From contig CAYOFF010000001.1 in assembly GCA_964403415.1 (NCBI GenBank), forward strand, positions 372,001-436,000: a stretch of DNA of 64,000 bases. The letters are read 5' to 3'. Source of the stretch: CAYOFF01 sp964403415. GTDB taxonomy: Bacteria; Patescibacteriota; Gracilibacteria; Absconditabacterales; Absconditicoccaceae. Below are positions 53,350 to 63,086 of the stretch, piece by piece. Below the pieces are notes generated by a model. That model had not been told where the DNA came from. It ran no database searches and was given only the letters and a program-made list of their open reading frames with translations. The position numbers were made by a program, and so were the translations under genes. The first letter of the stretch is position 1, and the number at the start of each line of letters is the position of its first letter.

Positions 53350-54569
53350 AACGCCGCAAGCTTACGAGTTATAAAGAAATATACGAACTCGAACAAAAGC
53401 TTTTGCAGCAGAGTGAAAAAAATGAAATGCATGCTGAAGATATGCCTAAACGAATACGGTGATTTTGGCTTGTGGGTGTTGTAGTGGTGTATTTATGATA
53501 TCTCTTATTCAATTCTCTTGATATCATCTATTTGGTTATTACGGCATTTATTCTTTCTATGGCTGCAGAAAGCCTCATTCTCTACTTTTGTAAATGGATG
53601 AATAGATGACGATCCATGTTCCTTGCATATCTGCTGCTGATTTTGTTTGTCTTGTCGTGATTTGTGCTGGTGATCCCCTTTGTTTTTCAGCAGACAGCAG
53701 ATATTGTTGCTTTACTGGTGGCCAAAGTAAATACGTTCCAAGAGTTACTCCAACAAAAATGAGTAGAGGCTGTTATTTGGGATAGTTTCTTACCCCAATA
53801 TCTTAAGGACTCAGCGGTCTTAGCTATCCAAAATACCAAGTTACGTGATATTATCCAGAGTGGTCTGATGAGTAATGTGTCTCAGCTTGTGAGTTTGGGT
53901 AGTACGTACATCAAAAATGCTAGCTCTGTTGCAGTTTCTATTGTGTGATGATTCTTTTCTGCACTTGTGCAGATGTGAATTGTGTTGACGTTATCTGTTT
54001 TCTTTTCGATGGAAAAAGAAAAAGTTATTGATTTTATGGCACGTACATCGGGTGCAGTAACGTACACAGAGTTGAAACTTCAAAAACTCTACAAAAAACT
54101 TGGTTTCTGGTTGCAGGGACAATTGGTGTTGTGTTTGGCTATTTTTGTAGCAACATGGATAGCATTGGTTGTTTTATCTTGGTTTGGTATTGATCTTCCT
54201 AATAAGTTCACGTTGGCGCTGATTGCATGATTGATGGAATTTGTGCCGTACTTAGGTCCTACATTGGGATGACTTCCTGCGGTACTTGTGGCTACGTTAT
54301 CGTATGGACTGACATGATTTATTGTTTTGGCATGACTACTCTTTGTAATACAGTGGCTCGAGAATAATATACTAGTGCCTATGGTGATGTATCATACGTT
54401 GGGTATTAGTCCATTGCTTATTTTCTTGTGTATGATTGCATGAGGTACGCTTCTGTGAGTTCTTGGTGTACTTCTTGCTGTGCCGTTTGCTGTTATTCTT
54501 ACTATTTTGTTTGAAGACTACAAAAAACGTCCTAAAGTTGGAGCACAGCCGTCTGCCAAAATATCTTAG
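53283..54569 (+). CDS. AI-2E transporter/PerM family membrane protein
   Basis: 428 aa, eight membrane helices. It has a charged N-terminal tail, then YLVITAFILSM, FLAYLLLILFVLSG, a large soluble loop in the middle (about residues 150-215) and the family's C-terminal segment GLMEFVPYLGPTLGG, VIQWLENNILVPMVM and LGISPLLIF. Members include exporters of AI-2 and Na+/H+ antiporters; the substrate here is unknown. Many UGA-Gly codons. The start overlaps rnpA by 67 bases; a later start is possible. Confidence 0.9.
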
Positions 54570-54603
54570 TTAAACTCTGTTTTTGTACTGTTGTAGATAT
54601 CTG

Positions 54604-55299
54604 ATGAATACATGAACAATATATAGGATAGTAAGCTGTTTATGCCTGGCTTGAGTGAGTATTGTGAGCTTTGTTCCTCATGAGACGCAAGCGTATTTTG
54701 AGGCGAGATATTTTTGTGTTGTGAGAAATACTCAAATTACCGTCAGTCTACAAAAAACGAATAAACTTTGTTTAGACTACATTCGTGAGACGGAACAACG
54801 TTTGGATGAGGTGAACAAAAATATTATTGCTGCTCAAAACCATATTCGCCTCAAACAAGATGTGGTATATCGGCAGTGAGTACTAACATGATTGCAGTGG
54901 GAGCGTACGTCTATTCAAGTGCTCAAAGAAAAACTTGTGGTTGCTATAGATGATTTTGAATGAGACCTTTTTAGGAAAATTCATGCGCTCGTGCGTTATC
55001 AGCTCAAGGGCGATAGAGAAAAGGTATTTGCTAGAAGAGAAGATGCGATGAGTCAAGCACGTAAATCTAAAAGTAGCGGTGATGTACATTGATTTGTGCG
55101 TGCTACGCAGAGGGTAGAGTATTACCAGAAGAGGGTCCATCTTTTGGATCGTATTCATTTTGCGCAGTCATTTGAGGAAATGATGCCGTTTCTCAAAGAG
55201 TACTTGGGTGCTGAAAAATTACAACTTTCTGTGCCAAAAACAGATGTCGTGGGTACGGGTGTAACGAGTAATACGGGGAGTGTAGTCACACCATCTTAG
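54604..55299 (+). CDS. Exported coiled-coil protein, unknown
   Basis: 231 aa. The signal peptide (YRIVSCLCLAGVSIVSFVPH, ending near ETQA) is complete only from ATG 54604, where UGA codons are read as Gly. The mature part is mostly helical, with a heptad-like stretch (IRETEQRLDEVNKNIIAAQ; RLKQDVVYRQG) and basic region. The C-terminus is Thr/Val/Ser-rich and flexible. It resembles the N-terminal coiled coil of murein-hydrolase activators in pattern only. No function can be assigned. Confidence 0.6.
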
Positions 55300-55338
55300 G
55301 TTGTAGAGTATAGTATATTTTTGGTTTTCTTGTTTGGT

Positions 55339-56184
55339 ATGAAAATTGGGCTTGTAGGTTCGTGATATGATATGAATGCGTTGTTTACTGTATTGCATGC
55401 AACAGAGCATGAATTTTTTGTGGTTGCAGATGTAGCATGCTGACCTTGGGCGGAGAAATCTATAGATATGCAATGTAGACGTATTGATCAGGCAATTGTG
55501 TTTTTACGTGAGCAGTGAGTTCAAAAGCTTGTGGTGCCTCCTTGGTATGAGCTAGCATATGGGGCACAGTGTAGTGATATTATTCCACTTTTTGGGACGT
55601 ATTTGCGTGATCGTGTCTTGCCGCTGTCTATGGTGTGAAAGCTTGGTGGACTCTGCATAGGTGGTGATCAATTGATGTGCCCATATATGCAACCGTTGTT
55701 GATGCAGGCTGTTGTGAGCTATCAGCGTACAGAGCGTCAGATAGCAACACGTACTTTTCAGGTGCCTTTTGCGTGGTGGCTTGCGTCGGCTTCATTTGTA
55801 ACTTCTATGATGTGATGATGGAGTTCGAAGGATCGAATGGTACGTAAATTGATGAAACGTAGGTTGCGTTATTTTCAAGATGCTGCTATAGACACGCTTA
55901 TTCCTTGTGACTGGTCGTTGCTATGATGGGACTCTTTGTTGCGTACACTATGTCGTGAGCGTGGGGTGAGATATCAGTGACGTAGTGCTGTTGCTGAGAC
56001 ATGGAAGATACTCAGCTCTTCATGGCCTTCATCTCCATATCAAGTAAGATATTACCTTACGGATGAGCCTATTGCTCATCAATTACCAAAAAAGCGAGAG
56101 CGATTGCTCTCTAGAGGGACTCAAGTGCCACTGATGGTACAGTATGTCTATCTCCCGCTTACTGAACCAGTTGAAGGAGTTTAA
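55339..56184 (+). CDS. Protein resembling aspartate/glutamate racemases
   Basis: 281 aa. MKIGLVGSGYDMNALFTVL begins like MurI; the pattern of strands and helices (VQKLVVPPW, IIPLFGTYLRD, DTLIPCDWSLL) fits the racemase fold. The canonical cysteine motifs ACNTxS and GCTHYPxL are not present: the first site reads VPPWYE and the second PCDWSLL, retaining one cysteine. It may be a catalytically altered relative. About ten UGA-Gly codons. The C-terminal 26 bases overlap the convergent AlaX-like gene. Confidence 0.45.
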
Positions 56185-57094
56185 CGTCTTTTCATTGTAC
56201 GTATTGATCGTTTCATCCTCATGCTAGGCCTCGTTGCTGCATGAGAGCTTTTGCGGAGGTTGTTTGAGATCCACAGATTGCATATGCACCAGTCTGTGTA
56301 TAGAGTAATGTTGTTTTCCCCTGAAGTTCTTGTCTAACAATTTGTGTGAATGGTTTGAGGTCCTCATCAGTCAGTGAATGTGCCGAAAGATTTATGATGA
56401 TATCAACTCCAGTAAGGGGTTTGGTGGTTCATTCATGATTGAGATGCGCAATGAGAGACGAAAAGTAACGAGCCTGGAGTTGTTCGTTGGTCTGTTCGAG
56501 CGATGAAATATGCTTAGTTATTTTTTCTACTTTTTCTTCGAGCTGCTTAGGCTGACAGTCAAGTTTTTGTGCGAGTTGGGAGAGAAATGATCTTTGTTGC
56601 ATAACGTGATCAGCAACAGCTGGTCAGGTGAGTGCAACGATTCTTCTTATTCCTGATGCGACTGCTTCTTGTGCGAGGATGATGCATGCACCAATGTGCT
56701 CTGTGTTTGAGACGTGTGTGCCTCAGCATAACTCTATGGAGTGAATGTGTGCATTTTCATGTTGTATGCTGACCACTCTCACAACGTCGCCGTATTTATC
56801 TTCAAAAAAAGCTTTTGCTCAGGTGCTTATGGCTTGATCGTAACTCATTTCGGTGGTTTCTACAGGTACGGCGTTGCGGATTCGTGTATTGATACTATTT
56901 TCGAGTTGTTGAATATCTGTGTCAGTTAGCGGATTTTGCGCTGCAAAATCGAATCTTAGATAGTCTTCGTCTACGAGAGATCACGCTTGTTTGGTGGATC
57001 ACAAGAGTGTGTTGAGTGCGTGATGAAGAAGATGTGTTGCTGTATGTGCACGCATTTTTGCGTGTCTTTGTACGTGGTCTACGAGAAGTTGCAT
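56159..57094 (-). CDS. Stand-alone alanyl-tRNA synthetase editing/C-Ala domain protein
   Basis: 311 aa, matching only the second half of AlaRS. The editing site motifs are HTATHLLHHAL and CGGTHV (histidines and cysteine of the zinc site), followed by GIRRIVALTG, a coiled coil (residues about 185-220) and a DHHA1-like end with GGGNDQYVQGKD. The catalytic aminoacylation core is absent and no such sequence lies in the upstream gene. It could clear Ser- or Gly-mischarged tRNA-Ala in trans (AlaX-type), or be one half of a split AlaRS. UGA codes the first glycine of CGGTHV. Confidence 0.82.
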
Positions 57095-57102
57095 GGAGAG
57101 TA

Positions 57103-57477
57103 TTAGTTACCAGATAGAACTGTTCAGCTCGCGTTTGATCATGTAGAAGTGGATCATGTGGCGGCTGGTGCGTTGTCTCCTGTGTTGTTTTTGGTAGTAT
57201 TGCTGCCACTAAGTGCTCCTAATCCAGGAATGACTACATCGTCCTGTGGCTGTTGTCATCCAGACAAGAAAGCTCACGTTGCATATGGTTGTAGCTGTGT
57301 GGGTTGTACGGCTGGATTGTTACCAAGATATATCACAGTTGCGCCTATAGTACTAAATAACAAAAAAAACATGGTTGCAAGGACGATAACCTTGATGGCG
57401 GTGTGTTTACGTGATTTGGGCGGCATAGCATGAGGAACTGATCTGTGAGCGGTAGGGTTGTGTTTCTTTTTGGTCAT
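57103..57477 (-). CDS. Single-span membrane protein with low-complexity exterior
   Basis: 124 aa. A basic N-terminus (MTKKKHNPTAHRS), one membrane helix (AIKVIVLATMFFLLFSTIGA) and an outside tail of about 70 residues rich in Asn, Gly, Ser and Thr, encoded with many UGA glycines. It ends 8 bases before the AlaX-like gene and lies close to the TPR gene. It may be a small surface protein; no family recognised. Confidence 0.55.
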
Positions 57478-57536
57478 GAGAGAAGAACATCAAAAGTAAT
57501 AAAATGCTGTCCCAAGAGCAATCTATCAAGAATAAT

Positions 57537-58607
57537 CTATACATGTAGCATTTTAAGCTTACTCTTGGCGATATCGTGCATGGGATCTAGCTCAATAACT
57601 TTGGAGTAGTAGTAGGTGGCTTTGGAAGGTTCGCTGTTTTCCTCGTAAAGTGTTGCAATTGCGAGAAGATAGTCAATATTTTTTGGCCTGAGTTTAAGTA
57701 CTTTTTCGAGAGATCTTATCGCTTCTTTGAGATCTCAGAGTTGGTAGTGTATTTCCACGAGACTGATATAGTATCTTGGATTGTCATCTTTGAGAGAAAT
57801 AGCCTTTTCCACTAATAGCTTTGCTGTTTCTACTTGATCGTCGTGGAGGTAAATCTGACCTATTTGCCAAACGGCTTTGTGATTACTAGGATCTTCATTG
57901 ATGACTCTTTTGAGCAAAGATAGGGCTTTGATGTATTTTCCTGTATCGAAATAATGATCTCCTAGCATTCTTATAATTTCGAGATTTTGTGGATCTATAG
58001 CAAGCGCTTCAATGAGTTTTTTTTCATAAAGATCGAGTTTCCCTCTTTCTTTACATGAAATTGCATCTATTCTGAGATCATCGAACTGTTTTTGTTCTTT
58101 TTCTGAAAGTTTTTTTTCTGCGACAATTTCTTCACTGTTATTTATTTCATTGTTGTTGTCGGTGCTTTCTACTGGAGAAGAGGTTGTCTCAGAAATTTCT
58201 ACTGGAGAAGAGGTTGTCTCAGAAATTTCTATTGGAGAAGAGGTCGTCTCAGAAATTTCTGTTGGAGAAGGGGGCTCTTGATCATAGTATGTGAATGCAT
58301 CTACTCTTGGTTCTATATCAATTTCTACCGTTTCGGTTTCCTCTGCAACGCCTGTGGATGATTCATTGGTATCGGGATCGGGCGCGCCATTTATTTCTGC
58401 TTTTCCATTAACTTTAGCTGGACGGCGTATGACGGATTTGATGGAAGGACCAGCGCGTTGGGCGATACGGGACGTTTGTGTATAGACTGTTATTCGTATG
58501 TAACGTATAGTGAGTACGACAAAACGGACAACCCATCCTAGGGCAGTTACCAGTAAAAGTCACGTAATAATAAGCCAAATCAAAAGTTCTACGCTTGCGA
58601 TGGTCAT
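57537..58607 (-). CDS. Membrane-anchored TPR protein with 10-aa repeats
   Basis: 356 aa. One N-terminal membrane helix (ELLIWLIITGLLLVTALGWV), a basic linker, then an acidic linker with three tandem copies of a ten-residue unit (SETTSSPxEI). The C-terminal ~190 residues are TPR repeats (MLGDHYFDTGKYIKALSLLK, AVWQIGQIYLHDDQVETAKL, LLAIATLYEENSEPSKATYY), which mediate protein contacts. A cytoplasmic scaffold at the membrane is likely. One or two UGA codons only. It overlaps the PSP1 gene end by 19 bases on the same strand. Confidence 0.82.
58171..58260. repeat. 30-bp tandem repeats inside the TPR gene
   Basis: Three copies of a 30-base unit starting ACTGGAGAAGAGGTTGTCTC at 58171, 58201 and 58231, with few substitutions and a partial fourth (58261-58270). 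They encode the SETTSSPxEI repeats and are likely to vary in number between strains. Confidence 0.9.
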
Positions 58608-59431
58608 GAGTGTACGGGTTTAGATTGTAGAGTTTTTCTGTAGTCGTCGAGTGATATCTTAAGGATTTGTTCGGTTTTGTCATTCCTAATTTTGATTTCT
58701 TGGGTCAGGACGTTAAATCCAATACATTTGACGTCATCTCCCTGGTAACGGAAGAGCATTCCTTTGGATGGATATTTTTTGGTTTCTTCTTCGTAGAACT
58801 CTTTTTCGTAGTTGAGTGAACATTTGAGCTTGCCGCAAAGTCCTTTGAGTTTTTCGATGTCTCTTCATTCGAGTTGTTGGAGCAGTACTGTGTCACTTTC
58901 GACGGTAGGCATCGGGTGTCTAAATATTTTGCAGTCTAGTCATGTGCCGTGTCCGCTGGCGCAATATAAACCATCAGCTCTTGGATCCAATCTAATTCTA
59001 TCTCTTGCGCCCACTTGGTACAAGAAAAAATTATACCCTATCTTTTGTCTAAAACTTCTTACAAACTCGGCAAATTGAAACCTTGTTTCCGCGTAAAAAT
59101 AGAAATATGCCAGTGTTCCATTGAGGTTCATTCTTGCAGTAACAGGGACAGATTCTGGAAACCCTACCTTGAAGTCTTTTCTAAAGATTTCAAAAAGTTC
59201 CAAAGCCTTTTTTTGGTGTAAATTGAATTGTTCTTCTTCGGTTCAACTGAGTGGGTAGAGGAATGTCCCTGATTTTGTTGTTTCCATGTCGTATCCTAGG
59301 ACAATGCCGACCATTTGTTGTCATTCATCGTCCTTGTAGATAACCCTATGTCAGTATTTTACCGTTTCGGGAACGCTGCCACTCAAACGCACGGGCTTAT
59401 TGATGAGCCGATCTAACACATATAGTGACAT
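58589..59431 (-). CDS. PSP1-domain protein (YaaT-like)
   Basis: 280 aa. The PSP1 domain is recognisable: VPVTARMNLNGTLAYFYFYA, FQFAEFVRSFRQKIG, GARDRIRLDPRADGLYCASG, then CGKLKCSLNYE. YaaT-type PSP1 proteins help RNase Y-dependent RNA processing and phosphorelay regulation in Firmicutes. Whether that holds here is unknown. The cysteine pattern C-x4-C in the last third is conserved in the family. The gene extends 18 bases beyond the start of the TPR gene through a UGA-Gly codon, giving an overlap. Confidence 0.85.
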
Positions 59432-59601
59432 TGAGAGATGCTGAGAATCAAAACAAAAATATGGCGATACAATACTGCTTGTGGCTGTTTATGCAAGGGG
59501 AAGGGTGTGTATTTTTGGTATATGAGGGTATGATATTTGGTGGTTGTTATTAAATTTCTGCTATATATGCTGTGGATCTTTATTTTTGTATATGTGTTTT
59601 G

Positions 59602-59961
59602 ATGGAGACTGACTGATATATACGTAAACACAAAGGATATGCTTGAGAAAATATAGTTCGTGACTGGTATGAAGAGCAATGATACACATGTGTTACACAA
59701 AACTTTACTATAAGATGATGAGAAATAGACCTGATAATGCGCAATCAGGACGGTGTGACTGTTTTTGTAGAGGTGAAAGTGGTAGATGGTATAGATGATG
59801 TCGGTGGTGTTATTACTGTAAAGAAGCGTTTTGCGCTTCAGCGCGCAATTCGTTGGTATCAGCATAAGGTAGGCATAGACTGAGATATGAGGGTTGATCT
59901 TGTATTTCTAGCAAAAGGGTGTATGATCGCGCATCTTGAAAATATTTTTTTACGGTCATAA
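59602..59961 (+). CDS. YraN/UPF0102-like putative endonuclease
   Basis: 119 aa. GYAGENIVRDWYEEQGYTCV, then IRGGEIDLIM and VFVEVKVV match the UPF0102 motif order (GExxA, GEIDLI, FVEVK), which is related to Holliday-junction-resolvase and restriction-type nuclease folds. UGA codes four glycines, including both in RGGEIDL. ATG 59602 was chosen. It is followed after 13 bases by the S41 protease gene. The 170 bases before it, up to the divergent PSP1 start, hold no gene. Confidence 0.82.
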
Positions 59962-59974
59962 AATAAATAACTAT

Positions 59975-61267
59975 ATGACAGAGCATGTTGAACAAACTGC
60001 GACATCATCTTGGAGGTTTTGACGAGGCGTAATAGTTGGAGTCGCAATAGGTATGGCTGGTATGGCGTGAGTTGGTGCGCTTTTCTTTTCACGTATGCCC
60101 TTGGGTAGTGTAGATCTTCCCTTGGTGGACAGGGTAGATGAGCTGAAATCATCAGTAGATGCATATATGTCTGGTAGTCTTAGTGATGCATTTGGCGGTA
60201 AGTTTGGAGAACTTTCTCAAATCTTGGATGAGCAGTTCTATTATACGTGAAGCATAGATCCTGCAAAAATGAACGATAATGCCTTCAAGGGCTATATAGA
60301 TGCTCTGTGAGATCCATTTACAACGTACTTTACCTCTGGTGAGAATAAATCATTTAATGAGGATATGCAGGGTGCCAAGAATTTTGAAGGGATAGGAGCG
60401 GTTATTCAGAAAAAAGAAGATGCAATCATGATCGAAGAGGTCATCAAATGATGACCTGCATTTAAAGCATGATTGCAGGCATTAGACAAAATTGTTGAGA
60501 TTAGCGGTGCTTCTACTCAAAATATGACAGTTGATCAGGCGGTAAATACGATTCGTGGACCCAAGGGTACCACAATAGATCTAACGGTTGTTAGAGCTGC
60601 GAGCGGAAATGTCGAGAGGATGACGCTTACCAGAGACGCTATTTCCATCCCTTCTGTCAAAGGCGAGGCGTATACTATTGATGGTAAAAAAATTGTATAT
60701 ATCGAACTTTCTATTTTTGGTGAAGACACCAAGAATGCTTTTGAGCAGGCATTAGAAGACACGCAGGCAAGTAAATCTGTGGGTATTGTTTTGGATCTGA
60801 GATGAAATGGTGGTGGCTATCTTCCTAAGGCAGTTGATATTGCATCGTACTTCCTTCCTAAGGGGACATTGGTGACTACGGCAAGATATAAGTCATTTCC
60901 TCAAGAGAAATTTGAGTCAGCATGATATGCTATGTTACAAAAAAAACCTGTAGTGGTACTTGTAGATGGTATGACTGCTTCGGCATCAGAGATTTTGGCA
61001 GCAGCACTCAGAGAACAAGGATGAGCGAAGCTCGTATGAAAGAAAACGTTTGGGAAATGATCTATTCAGACAATACATGAAATGCAAGATGGATCATCTA
61101 TCAAGCTCACTGTAGGAAGACGATATCCTCCGTCGGACAAAAATGTGGATAAAACATGACTTGAACCTGATGTTGATATTGCAATGGATAGAGATGCTTT
61201 TCTCTCTGGAGTAGATACGCAGTTGGAACAGGCGAAGGTAACATTGGGGGAGATGGTGTCGAAATAA
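59975..61267 (+). CDS. ctpA: C-terminal processing peptidase (S41, CtpA-like)
   Basis: 430 aa. An N-terminal membrane helix anchors it outside. The PDZ domain (FEGIGAVIQKKEDAIMIEEV, LQALDKIVEISG) is followed by the S41 fold (VGIVLDLRGNGGG). The active-site region reads GMTASASEILAAAL (Ser) and GKKTFGKGSIQ (Lys), the Ser-Lys dyad of the family. UGA codes glycines in FGKGS and LRGNGG. It trims C-termini of exported proteins and could process envelope proteins in this window. Close spacing with the YraN-like gene and the methylase suggests one transcription unit. Confidence 0.94.
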
Positions 61268-61285
61268 ATTTAGTATTATATTGTT

Positions 61286-62353
61286 ATGTCCTATATTGCT
61301 ATTCTTGGAAAACACCCACAGCTCTCTTTGCGTGAACTGGAGCTTTTGACACCGAGTAATCTGGTAACAGATCAGCATATTGCCGTTTTTGAGACAAGTG
61401 TCCCTGAACGTTTAACTGATTTGGCATGAATCATTAAGTGGGGAGAGCTGCTAGATGAACATATGCTTGAAGAAAAATTGGGAGGAACGACGCTGTTTGG
61501 CATTGCTGATAAGACAATAGGTATGTCTCTCAAGAAAAAGTATGGCCTCAAGAGATTTAAGCAGGTAGATCTTGATGAGACGGACAAAGAGATTCGTGAT
61601 GGTTGAGTGGAGATGGTTCATATTCCGTTGAATATTTCCAAAAAATTAGGCAAAGAGACGGATGTTTATGCTTTGATTACGGGGTATCAGAACATAGAGC
61701 GTTTTGAACTTATTGATATACAAAAACCAGTACGTGGTATGGAAGTTGGTATGATGCCAGCAAAGTTAACTCAAATATTGGTCAATATAGGTGTTGGTGT
61801 TGCTACTTCTCAGTGAATTTCTGCACAGACGATATATGACCCTTTTTGCGGGTTTGGGACGACGTGATTTGTAGCGAATAGTCTATGATATAAGTTTATT
61901 GGCTCTGATATTGTGATTACATCGGCGAAACAAAATCTGCCTTGGCGAAAATGAACGACATACTATAGTGAACTTCCCTTCACACTCTTTAAACATGACG
62001 TTAAAGAGGCTTTTGATAAACATTTTTTGAAGGAAGTGAATGTGATTGTGACGGAATGATGGCTTGGTCCTGTGATTCATCATCAGATGACACCCGTGGA
62101 GTTGCAAAGAAACTTGGCAAAAGTAGAGGAACTGTATACGGTTTTTGTAAAACATGTAGCACAGTTTTTTGAGCATCTTGTTGTGGTTATGACCATGCCT
62201 GAGTATCAAAAAAAGAATGCTACAGGACTACATGTTCACCAAAAAATCACTGCGTATGCTGAGACACAATGATTTGAGACGGAAATCTTACCTGAGTTAT
62301 ATATGAGAAAAGGTCAACTTGTTGCTAGGAGAGTGGTGATTTTGAGAAAATAA
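61286..62353 (+). CDS. Trm11-like SAM-dependent RNA/DNA methylase
   Basis: 355 aa. A N-terminal THUMP-like region (MSYIAILGKHPQLSLRELEL) precedes a Rossmann methyltransferase: VYDPFCGFGTTGF, IGSDI and VTEGWLGP. In Trm11, the tRNA m2G10 methylase, these motifs read DPFAGTGS and NPPYG; here the catalytic motif is EGWLGP, a variant I have seen in CPR relatives. tRNA or rRNA guanosine is the likely target. UGA codes several glycines, including the one in the EGWLGP motif. Confidence 0.72.
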
Positions 62354-62366
62354 TTGTGCTAATATC

Positions 62367-63062
62367 TTATTTTTTTCGATCTTCATACTTGCATCCTGTG
62401 TTCAGGAATGAGAACCGTTCTTGGGCTGTGCGACAGTCTTTGATAAGGTGTTGGAATCGATCTGGAGCTAAGACTTGTGAGTCGGTGTATTTGTGATAGA
62501 GCAGATGCTGCTTGCGGAGTATGAGATCTAGATGAGGTGTGTATGCTTCGAATCATTTGGGTGTTCTGGAGGTGCGTTCTCATTGTATTTGGCCGAAGCG
62601 TTGTACAAATGCAGATTTTTTGATTATTTTTTTGTAAATGTCTCAGTGTAGCGCGAGGTAGTGCCTGAGATTGAGTAACTGATCTTTTTCTGGTCGATAG
62701 ATGCCTCCACCAAAGAAAGATGCCTTGGGCTGCATATGAATATAGTATCCGGCAAGAGTTGATTTTTTACCATCTGGTCAGATGACAATGCCGAAATTCG
62801 TCTTGTAAGGTGACTTGTTGTGAGAAAATCTTGCATCGCGGTAGATGCGAAAGAGGCATTGTTTGGGCTGAAGTTCTTGGGGGTCTATCGTATCGTCGAA
62901 TGTTGCTATGGCACCAATAAGCTCTTGTGTGAAGAGATTTAGCTGGTCTTGGATCTCGATATATAGGGGCTTGGCTTGCAAAAAATGTTCTTTGTCGTTG
63001 TGCTCAGTAAGATATTCGAGAAAGGAGATTGTATGAGGATGAATGTGCGACTGCTGAGACAT
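62367..63062 (-). CDS. DUF2461 family protein
   Basis: 231 aa, near the family length. Signature segments are ISFLEYLTEHNDKEHFLQAK, LFRIYRDARFSHNKSPYKT, GYYIHMQPKASFFGGGIY and RHYLALHGD, in the order of TIGR02453. The function is unknown. UGA codes two or three glycines. It converges on the methylase gene with 13 bases between stops and lies downstream of rlmN on the same strand. Confidence 0.88.
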
Positions 63063-63086
63063 TCGTGGGATACGATGTAAAAGAGT

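Noticed and set aside
56159..57477. Frameshifted full-length alaS
   Set aside because: The upstream gene (57103-57477) is an unrelated membrane protein; no aminoacylation core exists in any frame nearby.
58171..58260. CRISPR array
   Set aside because: The repeats are contiguous, without spacers, and stay in the reading frame of the TPR protein.
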